Assembly (NCBI GenBank): GCA_002389785.1
Contig: DGQS01000064.1
Span: 1 to 32,085 of the forward strand
Source of the DNA: Bacteroidetes bacterium UBA4408
GTDB lineage: Bacteria > Bacteroidota > Bacteroidia > UBA4408
DNA: 32,085 bases
Direction: 5' to 3'
Positions 24,630 through 32,085 of the stretch are shown here, in pieces. The stretch's first letter is position 1. Each line of letters starts with the position of its first letter. The translations under genes and the position numbers were made by a program. The notes beneath the pieces are model-generated. The model saw only the letters and a list, made by a program, of their open reading frames with translations. It made no database searches and was not told the origin of the DNA.

Positions 24630-26525
24630 TTAAGCAGGTTTGCGTACAATAAATACGGGAACTCGTACTTTATGTCGAACCGAATCAACGGTTGTACCAA
24701 ATAGTATATCTTTTATTCCGGTATGCCCGTGAGCGCCCATTACCAATAAATCAGCATTTGTTGCATTTACAATTTCGGGGATTGCGTTTTTAGGATTTCC
24801 AAAACCTAAACTGCTGGTAACTTTATATCCTTTTTCGCTCAAATGCTTTACATAAATTAATAAAAAATCTTTGTCGCTACTGCTTTCCATGTCTTCAATT
24901 TCATTTCCCATAATCAAGGCACCTGCAGTTTCTACAATGTGAATCAAAGTATACTCTGCTTCACGGCCGCCTTGTGCTAAAGCATGATTTATTGTAATTG
25001 AATCAGTGTCAGAAAAATCAACTGTAACCGCTACCTTGTTGTATGCAGGCATTTGAGCATCGTTTATTGATTTTAAATTTCCATGGAGGTAGTTTTTTTC
25101 GGTTGGTTTTGCTTTGTTAATAATAGGATTAACCACAATGTACAGCAAAAGAAATCCAACACCGGATATTATCAGTACCAATAAAAATTTACTGATTCCG
25201 TTGTTGAAGAATGGTAATTCAAGTGCCTCGTTAACTTCTCCAATAACCAACTTTACATTTAAGGAAACAATAATAGCCGCAACCAACCAGGCAGCTATTT
25301 GGGTTGTTTTACCAATCGAAAAAGTTCCCATTTTACTTTTGTCACTCACGAAATGTATGAGTGGTATTACGGCAAATCCAAGTTGGAGGCTTAAAATAAC
25401 CTGACTTAAAATCAATAATTTTCCGGTTGCTTCCTCACCCAAATAAAAGATGGTAATAAATGCAGGAACAATTGCAATAATTCGGGTAAGAAGTCTTCTA
25501 ATCCAAGGCTGTAAGCGTAAATTTAGATAACCTTCCATAACTATTTGTCCTGCTAAAGTTCCGGTAATTGTACTGCTTTGTCCGGCTGCAATAAGTGCAA
25601 CTGCGAATAAAATAGGAGCCCATTTATTTCCAAGTATTGGTTCTAAAAAACGGTGTGCATCTTGTATCTCAGCAACATCGAATAAACCGTTGTTATAAAA
25701 TGTAGAAGCAGCTAAAATCAAAATGGCGGCATTTACAAAGAAGGCCAGGTTGAGCGCAATGGTTGAATCGATTATATTAAAACGTATGGCTTTTTTAATA
25801 GCTTCTTTACTTCGCTCAAACTTGCGCGTTTGAACTAAAGACGAATGCAAGTAAAGGTTGTGCGGCATTACTGTTGCTCCAATAATTCCAATGGCGATGT
25901 ACAACGCGGTGTTGGAAGGTATGGATGGAACAAATCCCTTCGCTAATTCACCCATATTGGGTTGTGCAAAAATCATTTCCATAAAAAAAGAAGCACCAAT
26001 AATAACTACTAATACAATGATGAATGCTTCTATTTTTCGGATGCCGTAATTTATTAGAAAGAGCAACAAAAAAGTGTCGAGCACCGAAATACACACCCCC
26101 CATAACAAGGGAATATGAAATAATAATTGTAATCCTATGGCCATACCTAAAACTTCAGCTAAATCGCAGGCCGCGATCGCTATTTCGGCGAGGGCATACA
26201 AACAAATATTTACTAAAGGAGGGTAGGTTTCGCGTGAAGCTTGCGCTAAATCTCGTCCACTTACTATTCCTAAACGAGCGCTTAAACTTTGTAGTAAAAG
26301 GGCCATTAAATTACTCATCAACAATACCCAAATAAGCGAATAACCAAAGCTACTTCCACCGGCAATATCGGTAGCCCAATTTCCAGGATCCATGTATCCA
26401 ACGCTAACTAAATAAGCGGGGCCCAAAAAGGCAAATAGTTTTTTCCAAAATCCAATTTTTGTTTGAGTATTTACGGAAGCATTCACTTCTGAAAGCGAAG
26501 CGCTCGATGTGTTAGTTGTTTTCAT
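24630..26525 (-). CDS. mntH: NRAMP Mn(II)/Fe(II) transporter fused to a universal-stress-protein domain
   Basis: This 631-residue protein is a proton-coupled divalent-metal importer with an added cytosolic domain. The NRAMP core shows the metal-binding Asp46-Pro-Gly-Asn49 motif on the first helix and Met220-Pro-His-Asn223 on the sixth; about 11-12 helices run to about residue 470. Residues 495-631 form a UspA-type domain starting KVAVTVDFSDTDS. Its ATP-binding pattern G-x2-G-x9-G-T is intact in GAHGHTGIKDILFGTT (Gly597, Gly600, Gly610). The fusion suggests that transport or stability responds to nucleotide; this form is known in Bacteroidota, but its role is not established. The start codon overlaps the mntR stop by 4 bases (ATGA), so the two genes are translationally coupled. 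Confidence 0.93.
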   Translation of the reverse strand: MKTTNTSSASLSEVNASVNTQTKIGFWKKLFAFLGPAYLVSVGYMDPGNWATDIAGGSSFGYSLIWVLLMSNLMALLLQSLSARLGIVSGRDLAQASRETYPPLVNICLYALAEIAIAACDLAEVLGMAIGLQLLFHIPLLWGVCISVLDTFLLLFLINYGIRKIEAFIIVLVVIIGASFFMEMIFAQPNMGELAKGFVPSIPSNTALYIAIGIIGATVMPHNLYLHSSLVQTRKFERSKEAIKKAIRFNIIDSTIALNLAFFVNAAILILAASTFYNNGLFDVAEIQDAHRFLEPILGNKWAPILFAVALIAAGQSSTITGTLAGQIVMEGYLNLRLQPWIRRLLTRIIAIVPAFITIFYLGEEATGKLLILSQVILSLQLGFAVIPLIHFVSDKSKMGTFSIGKTTQIAAWLVAAIIVSLNVKLVIGEVNEALELPFFNNGISKFLLVLIISGVGFLLLYIVVNPIINKAKPTEKNYLHGNLKSINDAQMPAYNKVAVTVDFSDTDSITINHALAQGGREAEYTLIHIVETAGALIMGNEIEDMESSSDKDFLLIYVKHLSEKGYKVTSSLGFGNPKNAIPEIVNATNADLLVMGAHGHTGIKDILFGTTVDSVRHKVRVPVFIVRKPA

Positions 26526-27178
26526 GCGGATATTAAAATGTTTTTGGCGACATCATTACTGATAAATACGGGCTCTTTGCCGTTGATACTGATACTGATT
26601 GATTTATCGTATTCAATTATTTCTTTTAATTTAATTCCATGACCGGGCATAATTCCCAGTTTTTCGATGTATTGTAAAAAAGCAGGAGAGTGGTCAACCA
26701 CACCTAAAACCTGAGCAGCTTTGTTTGGTATTAACTGGGAAAGCAAACGCGATTTTTTCACACCTATTTTTCCTTTATCGTCGGGAATCGGATCACCGTG
26801 TGGATCAAATTTAGGGTAGCCTAAATATTTGTCGAGGCGTAAAACCATTTCTTTGCTATTAATATGCTCCAATTCTTCTGCCATTTCGTGCACTTCATCC
26901 CATTTAAACTGAAGTTTTTCAACTAAAAAAACTTCCCATAAACGATGGTTACGTATAATTTCAAGGGCTACTTTTTTTCCTTTAGAAGTTAAGGTTACAC
27001 CTTGGTATTTCTTATAATGAACGAGTTTTTTATCAGATAGTTTAATCAGCATATCAGTTACCGATGCAGCTCTTGTTCCCAATTTATCGGCTATGGCGTT
27101 GGTACTTACCATGCTATCTTCTTGTTGCATCAATTTAAATATTTCCTTTAGATAATTTTCTTCGGTAAATGAATTCAT
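26522..27178 (-). CDS. mntR: DtxR/MntR-family metal-dependent repressor
   Basis: This 218-residue DNA-binding regulator has an N-terminal winged helix (about 5-65, including STNAIADKLGTRAASVTDML), a dimerisation and metal-binding helix region (about 70-140) and a C-terminal FeoA/SH3-like domain (about 150-218). By comparison with known proteins, the main metal ligands map to His78, Glu101, Glu104 and His105. Glu101 stands where DtxR has Cys102 and where MntR has Glu99, which favours manganese over iron; position 8 is Asn rather than the Asp of MntR. The ATG at 27178 is used because a TTG further up (27196) lies inside the -7 promoter element. It overlaps mntH by 4 bases and most likely represses this operon when Mn(II) is sufficient. 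Confidence 0.92.
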   Translation of the reverse strand: MNSFTEENYLKEIFKLMQQEDSMVSTNAIADKLGTRAASVTDMLIKLSDKKLVHYKKYQGVTLTSKGKKVALEIIRNHRLWEVFLVEKLQFKWDEVHEMAEELEHINSKEMVLRLDKYLGYPKFDPHGDPIPDDKGKIGVKKSRLLSQLIPNKAAQVLGVVDHSPAFLQYIEKLGIMPGHGIKLKEIIEYDKSISISINGKEPVFISNDVAKNILISA

Positions 27179-27193
27179 GGAATTATTTTTTTG

Positions 27194-27201
27194 CAAATAT
27201 A
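27194..27201 (-). promoter_or_regulatory. -7 element TATATTTG of the mntR-mntH promoter
   Basis: On the minus strand this reads TATATTTG, an exact TAnnTTTG match, 15 bases before the mntR ATG. A TTTAG sequence, a plausible -33 box, lies 19 bases upstream (27221-27225). The TTG that could be read as a start codon at 27196 is part of this element. Confidence 0.55.
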
Positions 27202-27209
27202 AAAATAAA

Positions 27210-27225
27210 TTTAGATGAGTCTAAA
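27210..27225. promoter_or_regulatory. perfect palindrome TTTAGA-N4-TCTAAA, candidate MntR operator
   Basis: The sequence is TTTAGATGAGTCTAAA, a perfect 6-base inverted repeat with a 4-base centre. It covers the spacer and -33 region of the mntR-mntH promoter, where a bound repressor would block RNA polymerase. DtxR/MntR-family proteins bind palindromes of this general type. It lies 55 bases from the -7 element of the divergent T9SS gene, so it might affect that gene too. Confidence 0.6.
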
Positions 27226-27279
27226 AATAATTTACAATTTGAAACAATTTTAAGTTATGTTAGACCGTATAAAAATGTT

Positions 27280-27287
27280 TATCTTTG
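27280..27287 (+). promoter_or_regulatory. candidate -7 element TATCTTTG for the T9SS repeat protein
   Basis: TATCTTTG matches TAnnTTTG and lies 17 bases before the ATG at 27305. The -33 region is weak. Confidence 0.4.
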
Positions 27288-27304
27288 AATAAATACAATT
27301 TAAA

Positions 27305-28882
27305 ATGGGAAATAAATTTCGAACTTGGTGGCTACTATTTATAGCATTAAATTTTTATTTTTCCCAAGCCCAAGGGCAATCTAACGAGAAGAATCATCAA
27401 ATTGAAAAAACTCATACTCGAACTTCAAACCATAAATTTTCAGACTCATTAACTATACCTTTAAGTTTACTCATTGGATTGGATACGAAAAGCGTAAACA
27501 ATAATTTTCAACTTATTGCTATGACAACTAATCGTAACTTAACTTTTATTCCTATTAAAGATTCACTGAAATATAATTATGATGTTAATGGAAATATGAT
27601 TGAAAAAAAGGAATATCAATCGATAAAAAATGGGGTAGCAAATTTAAGCTATACTAAATTTACGTATCAATTTGACTCACAAAATAATTTAATTAGTACT
27701 AGTTATTTTTACTATGATACTGTTAGCCAACATGAACTTATTATAAGTAGGTATCTATTAACTTACGACTCATTACAAAATTTAAGATCATTAAGTTGGC
27801 AACGCTGGGATACTCTTAACCAGAATTTTATAACCTATAATAAGGATACTACAGTTTATAGTGCGACAAATAAAGAAATTTCAAAAACAAGGTTTAAAAA
27901 ATACTATTCAAATGGATTGCTGAAGCCTGAATTTAGAGAAAGTTATTTCTATGATTCCAATGATTTTATTCAGTACAGTTACTATGAATATTATGATACA
28001 ACTTTAAATGTTTTTAAGTATCAAAAGTTGGATACCTGTATCACAAATTCTTCAGGAAAAGTAATTGAAGTAACCAGAAAATTTTGGAATCCGATAACAA
28101 GTTCATTTAAAAATAATACCAAAGATTACTATTCATACGATAATGCTGGGAACATAATTTCATCGAGCTATTTAATTTGGAATAGTGTTATTAATAGTTT
28201 TGTAAATAAGCATCGAACCTTCACTACTTTTGATTCAAGTGGCAATTGCACTTCAAGTTTGATTCAACTTTGGAAGAATAATGCCTTTGTTAACAATCGA
28301 AAAAGCATTCGAACGTACAATAGTTTTAATGACATTACTTCGGAAATTGAGTTCAGTTGGGATACAATCTCAAATTCATTTATAAACTATTCTAAGATTA
28401 TACGCACATATGATTCAAACAATAATGTTGTAATGATTACTCAACAATATGCTCAAGGGTTGAATCATACTTTAGTGAATTACTCCGAATTGGTGCTAAA
28501 TTATGACGTAAACAATAATCTGGAAACTTCGTTTGGAAGTATTTGGGATGCGTCTACTAATTTGTATGTGATTCATAGTGTCGTAAACTATTACTATCAA
28601 TCTGTCATTGGTATAAAACACTACGAAGCTTTAAATAATCGACCATTTTATTTAAGTCCAAATCCATTTAATCAAGAAACAAGAATCAATTTTGAAGAAG
28701 AACATAAAGATGTTGTAGTAACTATTTTCGACCTAAAGGGCAATTTAGTCAACTCGTTTATGCCAACAGGAATAACTAAATCATTAGCTATTCCGAGGGG
28801 GAACCTTAAATCTGGTATCTATTTTATTGAAGTCGAAACAGGGAATAAAAGATATTCACAAAAGGTACTAATAGAAAATTAA
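27305..28882 (+). CDS. secreted protein of 31-residue repeats with T9SS type A sorting domain
   Basis: This 525-residue protein has a signal peptide (MGNKFRTWWLLFIALNFYFS, cleaved near AQGQ/S), a repeat region (about 85-432) and a C-terminal T9SS type A sorting domain (about 447-525) with SPNPF, VTIFDLKGNLV and LKSGIYFIEVETG. The repeats are regular. Tyr/Phe-Asp-type turns recur at Asp93, 124, 155, 186 (Ser-Ala form), 217, 248 (Asn form), 279, 310, 339 and 370, and finally 401. The period is 31 residues apart from one 29-residue step. A typical unit is YDxxxN followed by a Trp about 12-15 residues later and an F-x-N segment. This superficially recalls RHS/YD repeats, but the period is longer and there is no toxin domain. 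The protein should be exported by the type IX system and attached to or released from the cell surface. Its function is unknown. Confidence 0.88.
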   Translation: MGNKFRTWWLLFIALNFYFSQAQGQSNEKNHQIEKTHTRTSNHKFSDSLTIPLSLLIGLDTKSVNNNFQLIAMTTNRNLTFIPIKDSLKYNYDVNGNMIEKKEYQSIKNGVANLSYTKFTYQFDSQNNLISTSYFYYDTVSQHELIISRYLLTYDSLQNLRSLSWQRWDTLNQNFITYNKDTTVYSATNKEISKTRFKKYYSNGLLKPEFRESYFYDSNDFIQYSYYEYYDTTLNVFKYQKLDTCITNSSGKVIEVTRKFWNPITSSFKNNTKDYYSYDNAGNIISSSYLIWNSVINSFVNKHRTFTTFDSSGNCTSSLIQLWKNNAFVNNRKSIRTYNSFNDITSEIEFSWDTISNSFINYSKIIRTYDSNNNVVMITQQYAQGLNHTLVNYSELVLNYDVNNNLETSFGSIWDASTNLYVIHSVVNYYYQSVIGIKHYEALNNRPFYLSPNPFNQETRINFEEEHKDVVVTIFDLKGNLVNSFMPTGITKSLAIPRGNLKSGIYFIEVETGNKRYSQKVLIEN

Positions 28883-29013
28883 TTTTTTGCCTGCTTCATT
28901 ATTAAAGTAAAATCCTTTTCCTCATTTTTTTTCGTATAATTAATTAACCATTTCTAGTTAGTAATTCGTTAATAACATTTAAAACGAAGCTTAATTTGCA
29001 ATAACCATTACAT

Positions 29014-29021
29014 TAAATTTG
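29014..29021 (+). promoter_or_regulatory. candidate -7 element TAAATTTG for the esterase gene
   Basis: TAAATTTG matches TAnnTTTG and lies 26 bases before the ATG at 29048. A TTTG lies 15 bases upstream (28995-28998), closer than the usual 19. The rest of the 165-base gap after the T9SS gene holds no clear terminator. Confidence 0.35.
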
Positions 29022-29047
29022 CGTATAATTTATGTAAAAAAACATTC

Positions 29048-29917
29048 ATGTCAGTTAGTTTTAGTACTGCTATACGTTCCAGTTTTCATCGTTTTTTAAA
29101 TCGCGATTCGGTGATTATTGAGCGAAAAAATAATTTTCGATCAACTGCTCTTGCCCGAAAAGTTGAAATAGATGTTTTTTTACCTCCGGATTACTTTTCA
29201 GGAAAGGAAACTTATCCGGTTTTGTACTTCAACGATGGCCAGGATATGACCGCTATTCAGTTGGAACAAACTTTGGAAAAATTGTATTTTGAGAATAAAA
29301 TTCAAAAAATAATAGTTGTTGCCATACACAGTGGTGCTTCCCGTATACAAGAATATGGAACAGCTTCTCAACCCGATTTTGCTAAAAGAGGCAGTTTGGC
29401 CGGAAAGTATACAGAGTTTATCACTCAAGAATTAATGCCCTATATCAATTCTCGCTATCAAACTTCAAATTTACCGCTACATACTGCCTTTGCAGGCTTT
29501 TCTTTAGGCGGTTTATCGGCCATGGATATATCTTGGCAACATCCTGAATTATTTTCTAAGGTTGGCGTTTTTAGTGGTTCATTTTGGTGGCGTAAAAAAG
29601 CACTCGATAAAGGCTATACCGATGCCGACAGAATAATGCATGCAATCATCAAAAACAGCAGCCCAAGAAAAGGGATGAAATTTTGGTTTCAAACAGGAAC
29701 CCTCGACGAAACCAAAGACCGAAACAAAAACGGAATAATTGACTCAATTGACGATACCCTAGATTTAATCAGCGAATTAGAAAGTTTGGGTTATACTCGA
29801 AAAGACACGATTCGATATTTAGAAATTGAAGGAGGGCGCCACGATCAAGCAACTTGGGGAACTGCATTACCTGATTTTTTGCAGTGGAGTTTTGGAATAT
29901 CCAAAATTGCTAATTAA
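29048..29917 (+). CDS. Fes/enterochelin-esterase-type alpha/beta hydrolase
   Basis: This 289-residue alpha/beta hydrolase belongs to the esterase family (PF00756) that includes Fes, IroE and esterase D. The nucleophile is Ser152 in AGFSLGGLSAM. The acid is probably Asp220 in GTLDE, and the base is His265 in EGGRHDQATW. YPVLYFNDGQDM and KIIVVAIHSG are typical of the fold. There is no signal peptide, so it may be cytoplasmic. Residues 224-236 (DRNKNGIIDSIDD) look like a calcium-binding EF-hand or dockerin loop right after the catalytic Asp. The natural ester is unknown; siderophore hydrolysis is one possibility but no siderophore gene is adjacent. Its stop region overlaps the convergent OstA-like gene by 8 bases. 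Confidence 0.88.
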   Translation: MSVSFSTAIRSSFHRFLNRDSVIIERKNNFRSTALARKVEIDVFLPPDYFSGKETYPVLYFNDGQDMTAIQLEQTLEKLYFENKIQKIIVVAIHSGASRIQEYGTASQPDFAKRGSLAGKYTEFITQELMPYINSRYQTSNLPLHTAFAGFSLGGLSAMDISWQHPELFSKVGVFSGSFWWRKKALDKGYTDADRIMHAIIKNSSPRKGMKFWFQTGTLDETKDRNKNGIIDSIDDTLDLISELESLGYTRKDTIRYLEIEGGRHDQATWGTALPDFLQWSFGISKIAN

Positions 29918-31502
29918 AAATATCGTTCTTTTTCAAAGGTCGAATCGAACCATACCACTTAAAATCACGCAATAGTAATTCTTTTGGACTTAATTCTTCC
30001 ATTGGATAAAGGGTTGCATCAGGTTTTGTGATAAAAGTAATACGGTCAACTTTATTTTCTTTTATCAAAATAATCATGTTGCTGCAATCAGTTTTATTAA
30101 CTCCAATCAAAGCTTCTTTATCTTTTGCATAATAAATAGTTTGCCCGTTGCCATTTACATTTAAGCGCGCCAATGCATTGTTGGCAAACAAGCCTTTCAT
30201 TGTTTTGCCTTTAATTTGGTTAAATCGAACGCTGTCTTCCTGCGACACAATAAGCGCATTGTATTTAATGTCTAAACTTTCAAGTTTGCCATGATAGGTA
30301 TGAATTGAAATGCTGTCGCCGGTTAACTGGTTTTTATCAGACCATATAACCGGTTGAGTATACAAGTGCATAATTGAATCCTTATAAGAAAATACCAACG
30401 AATCGCACTTTCCCTGCATGTCGCTTTTAAAAAATTTTACTTTGTGATAAGCAAGTAATACACGACTGCTTTTTTTGATTTGCGATTGGTTTGAATTAGC
30501 AACTGCTAAGTCTTTCGTGCTCTTTTTCTTCGTTTTTGGTGCAACTATAGTTGCTTTCGAATCGGGTTTAGTTTGCAGCGCCAGCGCACTATCGGTAGTA
30601 GCACGTAATAAATCGGAATGTAAAAATAGCGAATCCTTATCGTAAATCTGTATCAGTAAAGCATTTCCGGTAACTATTGAATTGTCTTCTAGTTCAAAAT
30701 ACTCACCTAATTCTCCGGTAATAATTATATTTTCGGAAGTATCACGTACTTCAATATTATGCATGGCTTTACCATATCCTTTATTGCGATTGTAGTACAA
30801 GCTATCGCCTTTGAGTTGTTGTTTCGGATTTGTTAAACGGGCATTTTTATTAAATTGCGCAATGTTTTTTTGGGTATCGTACCAACCATTTTCGCAATAA
30901 ATTGTGTTTTCTTTTCCAACTATTTGAGTAGGAGATAAGAAGTAGGCAATTTCACTCAGGGTATTGTATTTTAGTGTGTCACAGCTAACTGTGTATTCAG
31001 GATTTACGAGTATCACCCGATGTTTAAAATAAAAATCTTTACTCTTAGCGAAGTAATAACCGTTAATGCTGGTGAGTGTATTTTCTTTGTTCACAATTTT
31101 TCCACCTCCCGAATAATTTGCTAAATCGGAAGATAAATTATACTTCAAAAATTCAGTTGTAAGCGTAATGTCTTTGTCAATTAATCGAACCTGTCGGGTC
31201 AATTCAGCCATTTTAGTATTTCCATTATATTTTAAAAGCTGACCATATAAATTTAACGTATCGCCTTGTTGTATATGCACATTTCCAAAAGCATCGAGTG
31301 AATTGTCGGGATACAGATATGCGCTATCGCAATACATTAGAGCACTTTCGTGTTTAAAAGAAACATTTCCTAATAAACGTTTAGCAGCACCATTGTCTTC
31401 ATCGTATTCCAACGAATTGGCATTGAGCAATTCAATACGCGTTTGACCTATAGAACTAATGCTAATTAAGAGTAGAATGAATAGAAGGTATTGCTTCACC
31501 AC
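29910..31502 (-). CDS. OstA/LptA-like periplasmic LPS-transport protein
   Basis: This protein of about 530 residues has a signal peptide (VKQYLLFILLLISISSIGQ) and a repetitive beta-type body typical of the OstA-like fold, which forms beta-jellyroll bridges in LPS export. Repeated units resemble LLGNVSFKHESALMYCDSAY, YPDNSLDAFGNVHIQQGDTL, ENGWYDTQKNIAQFNKNARL and KGDSLYYNRNKGYGKAMHNI. A lysine/serine-rich linker lies about residues 325-350. It probably helps carry lipopolysaccharide across the periplasm, though a scaffold role is also possible. No ATG is available near the 5' end. A TTG at 31523 lies inside a promoter-like element, so a GTG at 31502 (or 31499) is the preferred start. Confidence 0.85.
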   Translation of the reverse strand: MVKQYLLFILLLISISSIGQTRIELLNANSLEYDEDNGAAKRLLGNVSFKHESALMYCDSAYLYPDNSLDAFGNVHIQQGDTLNLYGQLLKYNGNTKMAELTRQVRLIDKDITLTTEFLKYNLSSDLANYSGGGKIVNKENTLTSINGYYFAKSKDFYFKHRVILVNPEYTVSCDTLKYNTLSEIAYFLSPTQIVGKENTIYCENGWYDTQKNIAQFNKNARLTNPKQQLKGDSLYYNRNKGYGKAMHNIEVRDTSENIIITGELGEYFELEDNSIVTGNALLIQIYDKDSLFLHSDLLRATTDSALALQTKPDSKATIVAPKTKKKSTKDLAVANSNQSQIKKSSRVLLAYHKVKFFKSDMQGKCDSLVFSYKDSIMHLYTQPVIWSDKNQLTGDSISIHTYHGKLESLDIKYNALIVSQEDSVRFNQIKGKTMKGLFANNALARLNVNGNGQTIYYAKDKEALIGVNKTDCSNMIILIKENKVDRITFITKPDATLYPMEELSPKELLLRDFKWYGSIRPLKKNDIFN

Positions 31503-31520
31503 TTGATTTTTAAGGCGTCG

Positions 31521-31528
31521 CAAAACTA
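31521..31528 (-). promoter_or_regulatory. -7 element TAGTTTTG upstream of the OstA-like gene
   Basis: On the minus strand this reads TAGTTTTG, an exact TAnnTTTG match. Its last TTG overlaps the apparent TTG start at 31523, which supports a GTG start at 31502 or 31499 instead. A direct repeat TTTGACTTTGAC lies just upstream of it. Confidence 0.45.
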
Positions 31529-31634
31529 CGAAAATTTGACTTTGACTGAAAATTCAAGATATGTTCATTCATTTATTTTTGTATTTTTAGCAAAAGAAAA
31601 CAAGAAGGATAGCTTAGTTTTTGAATACTAGTTT

Positions 31635-32085
31635 ATGCCGCAACAGCATTTTGAATTCAAACAATTTAAAATAAATCAAGACAAATGTGCCATGAAAGTT
31701 GGCACCGACGCTGTGTTGCTGGGCTCATGGGTAAATGCTCAAGAATCGAAATCCATTTTAGACATCGGAACAGGTACCGGAATAATTGCCCTGATGCTTG
31801 CACAAAAGTCGGCAGCGCATATTGATGCAATCGATATTGACGAGAATGCTTTTATACAAGCTAGCGAAAATGTATCGCAGTGTAAATGGCACGACCGAAT
31901 TAAAGTTTACCATCAATCGCTACAACAATTTGAAGCAACTTCCGGTGACAAAAAATATGATCTCATTGTAAGCAATCCTCCATATTTTATTGATTCTTCC
32001 AAAGCAAATGCCGAATCGCGCACGGCTGCACGACATACAGATTTACTGCCTTTTGATGAGTTATTGCAAGGAGTCATTAAATTAT
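31635..32085 (+). CDS. trmN6: tRNA1(Val) (adenine(37)-N6)-methyltransferase, N-terminal part
   Basis: The frame starts at the ATG at 31635 and runs off the right edge after 150 codons. It reads MPQQHFEFKQFKINQDKCAM and then KVGTDAVLLGSWV, a strong signature of the YfiC/TrmN6 family. SAM-binding motif I is LDIGTGTGI (about residues 42-50), and the catalytic NPPY is at Asn114-Pro-Pro-Tyr117 in VSNPPYFID. The enzyme methylates N6 of A37 in tRNA-Val. The family normally has about 240 residues, so roughly 90 are missing beyond the window. It is divergent from the OstA-like gene. Confidence 0.92.
   Translation, partial: MPQQHFEFKQFKINQDKCAMKVGTDAVLLGSWVNAQESKSILDIGTGTGIIALMLAQKSAAHIDAIDIDENAFIQASENVSQCKWHDRIKVYHQSLQQFEATSGDKKYDLIVSNPPYFIDSSKANAESRTAARHTDLLPFDELLQGVIKL

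Noticed and set aside
27305..28882. RHS/YD-repeat toxin
   Set aside because: The repeat period is 31 residues, longer than typical YD repeats; there is no RHS core or toxin tip, and the C-terminus is a T9SS sorting domain.
1..32085. CRISPR array, prophage, insertion sequence or tRNA genes
   Set aside because: No spaced direct repeats, integrase or transposase frames, terminal inverted repeats or tRNA-like T-loop sequences were recognised by eye.

Overview
This window looks like a chromosomal segment of a low-GC member of the phylum Bacteroidota; I cannot name a genus. The evidence is a TonB-dependent receptor, a secreted protein with a type IX secretion (T9SS) sorting tail, an OstA-like LPS protein, an NRAMP transporter behind a DtxR-type regulator, several TAnnTTTG (-7) promoter elements typical of this phylum, and few visible Shine-Dalgarno sequences. 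I saw no tRNA, rRNA, CRISPR array, transposase or phage gene.

Layout. (1) Positions 1-6964, minus strand: an inorganic-carbon module, transcribed as SulP transporter, beta-carbonic anhydrase, dabA, dabB, then a secreted-protein gene cut by the window edge. (2) 7168-10638: a short acidic membrane-anchored protein (minus), then a small secreted protein and a TonB-dependent receptor (plus). (3) 10646-13651: a strong hairpin, a well-formed promoter and a LuxR-type regulator with a degenerate receiver domain, convergent with a TPR/SpoIIE-type PP2C phosphatase. (4) 13652-17432: htpG behind a possible sigma-54 promoter and followed by a clear terminator, then an unrecognised membrane protein with a DUF4350-like soluble domain. 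(5) 17463-22857: an envelope-sugar pair (Gfo/Idh/MocA oxidoreductase, and a lipoprotein joined in frame to a polyprenyl glycosylphosphotransferase), then pcm, a lipoprotein and smpB. (6) 22971-27178: a POT peptide transporter, convergent with an mntR-mntH operon whose promoter contains a perfect palindrome. (7) 27305-32085: a T9SS cargo protein built of 31-residue repeats, a Fes-type esterase, an OstA/LptA-like protein and the start of trmN6.

How the genes work together. The first block combines two routes for dissolved inorganic carbon: SulP, a candidate bicarbonate transporter, and DabA/DabB, an energy-coupled CO2-to-bicarbonate device. A carbonic anhydrase gene sits between them. No RuBisCO or carboxysome gene is visible, so the bicarbonate may serve carboxylases of central metabolism (inference). 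mntR and mntH form a self-regulated manganese-uptake unit. The sugar-transferase and OstA genes point to cell-surface polysaccharide and LPS work.

The most unusual points are the DAB/SulP/carbonic anhydrase module, the lipoprotein-glycosyltransferase reading frame whose topology does not fit one protein, the receiver domain lacking its phospho-aspartate, and the exact 31-residue repeats of the T9SS protein.
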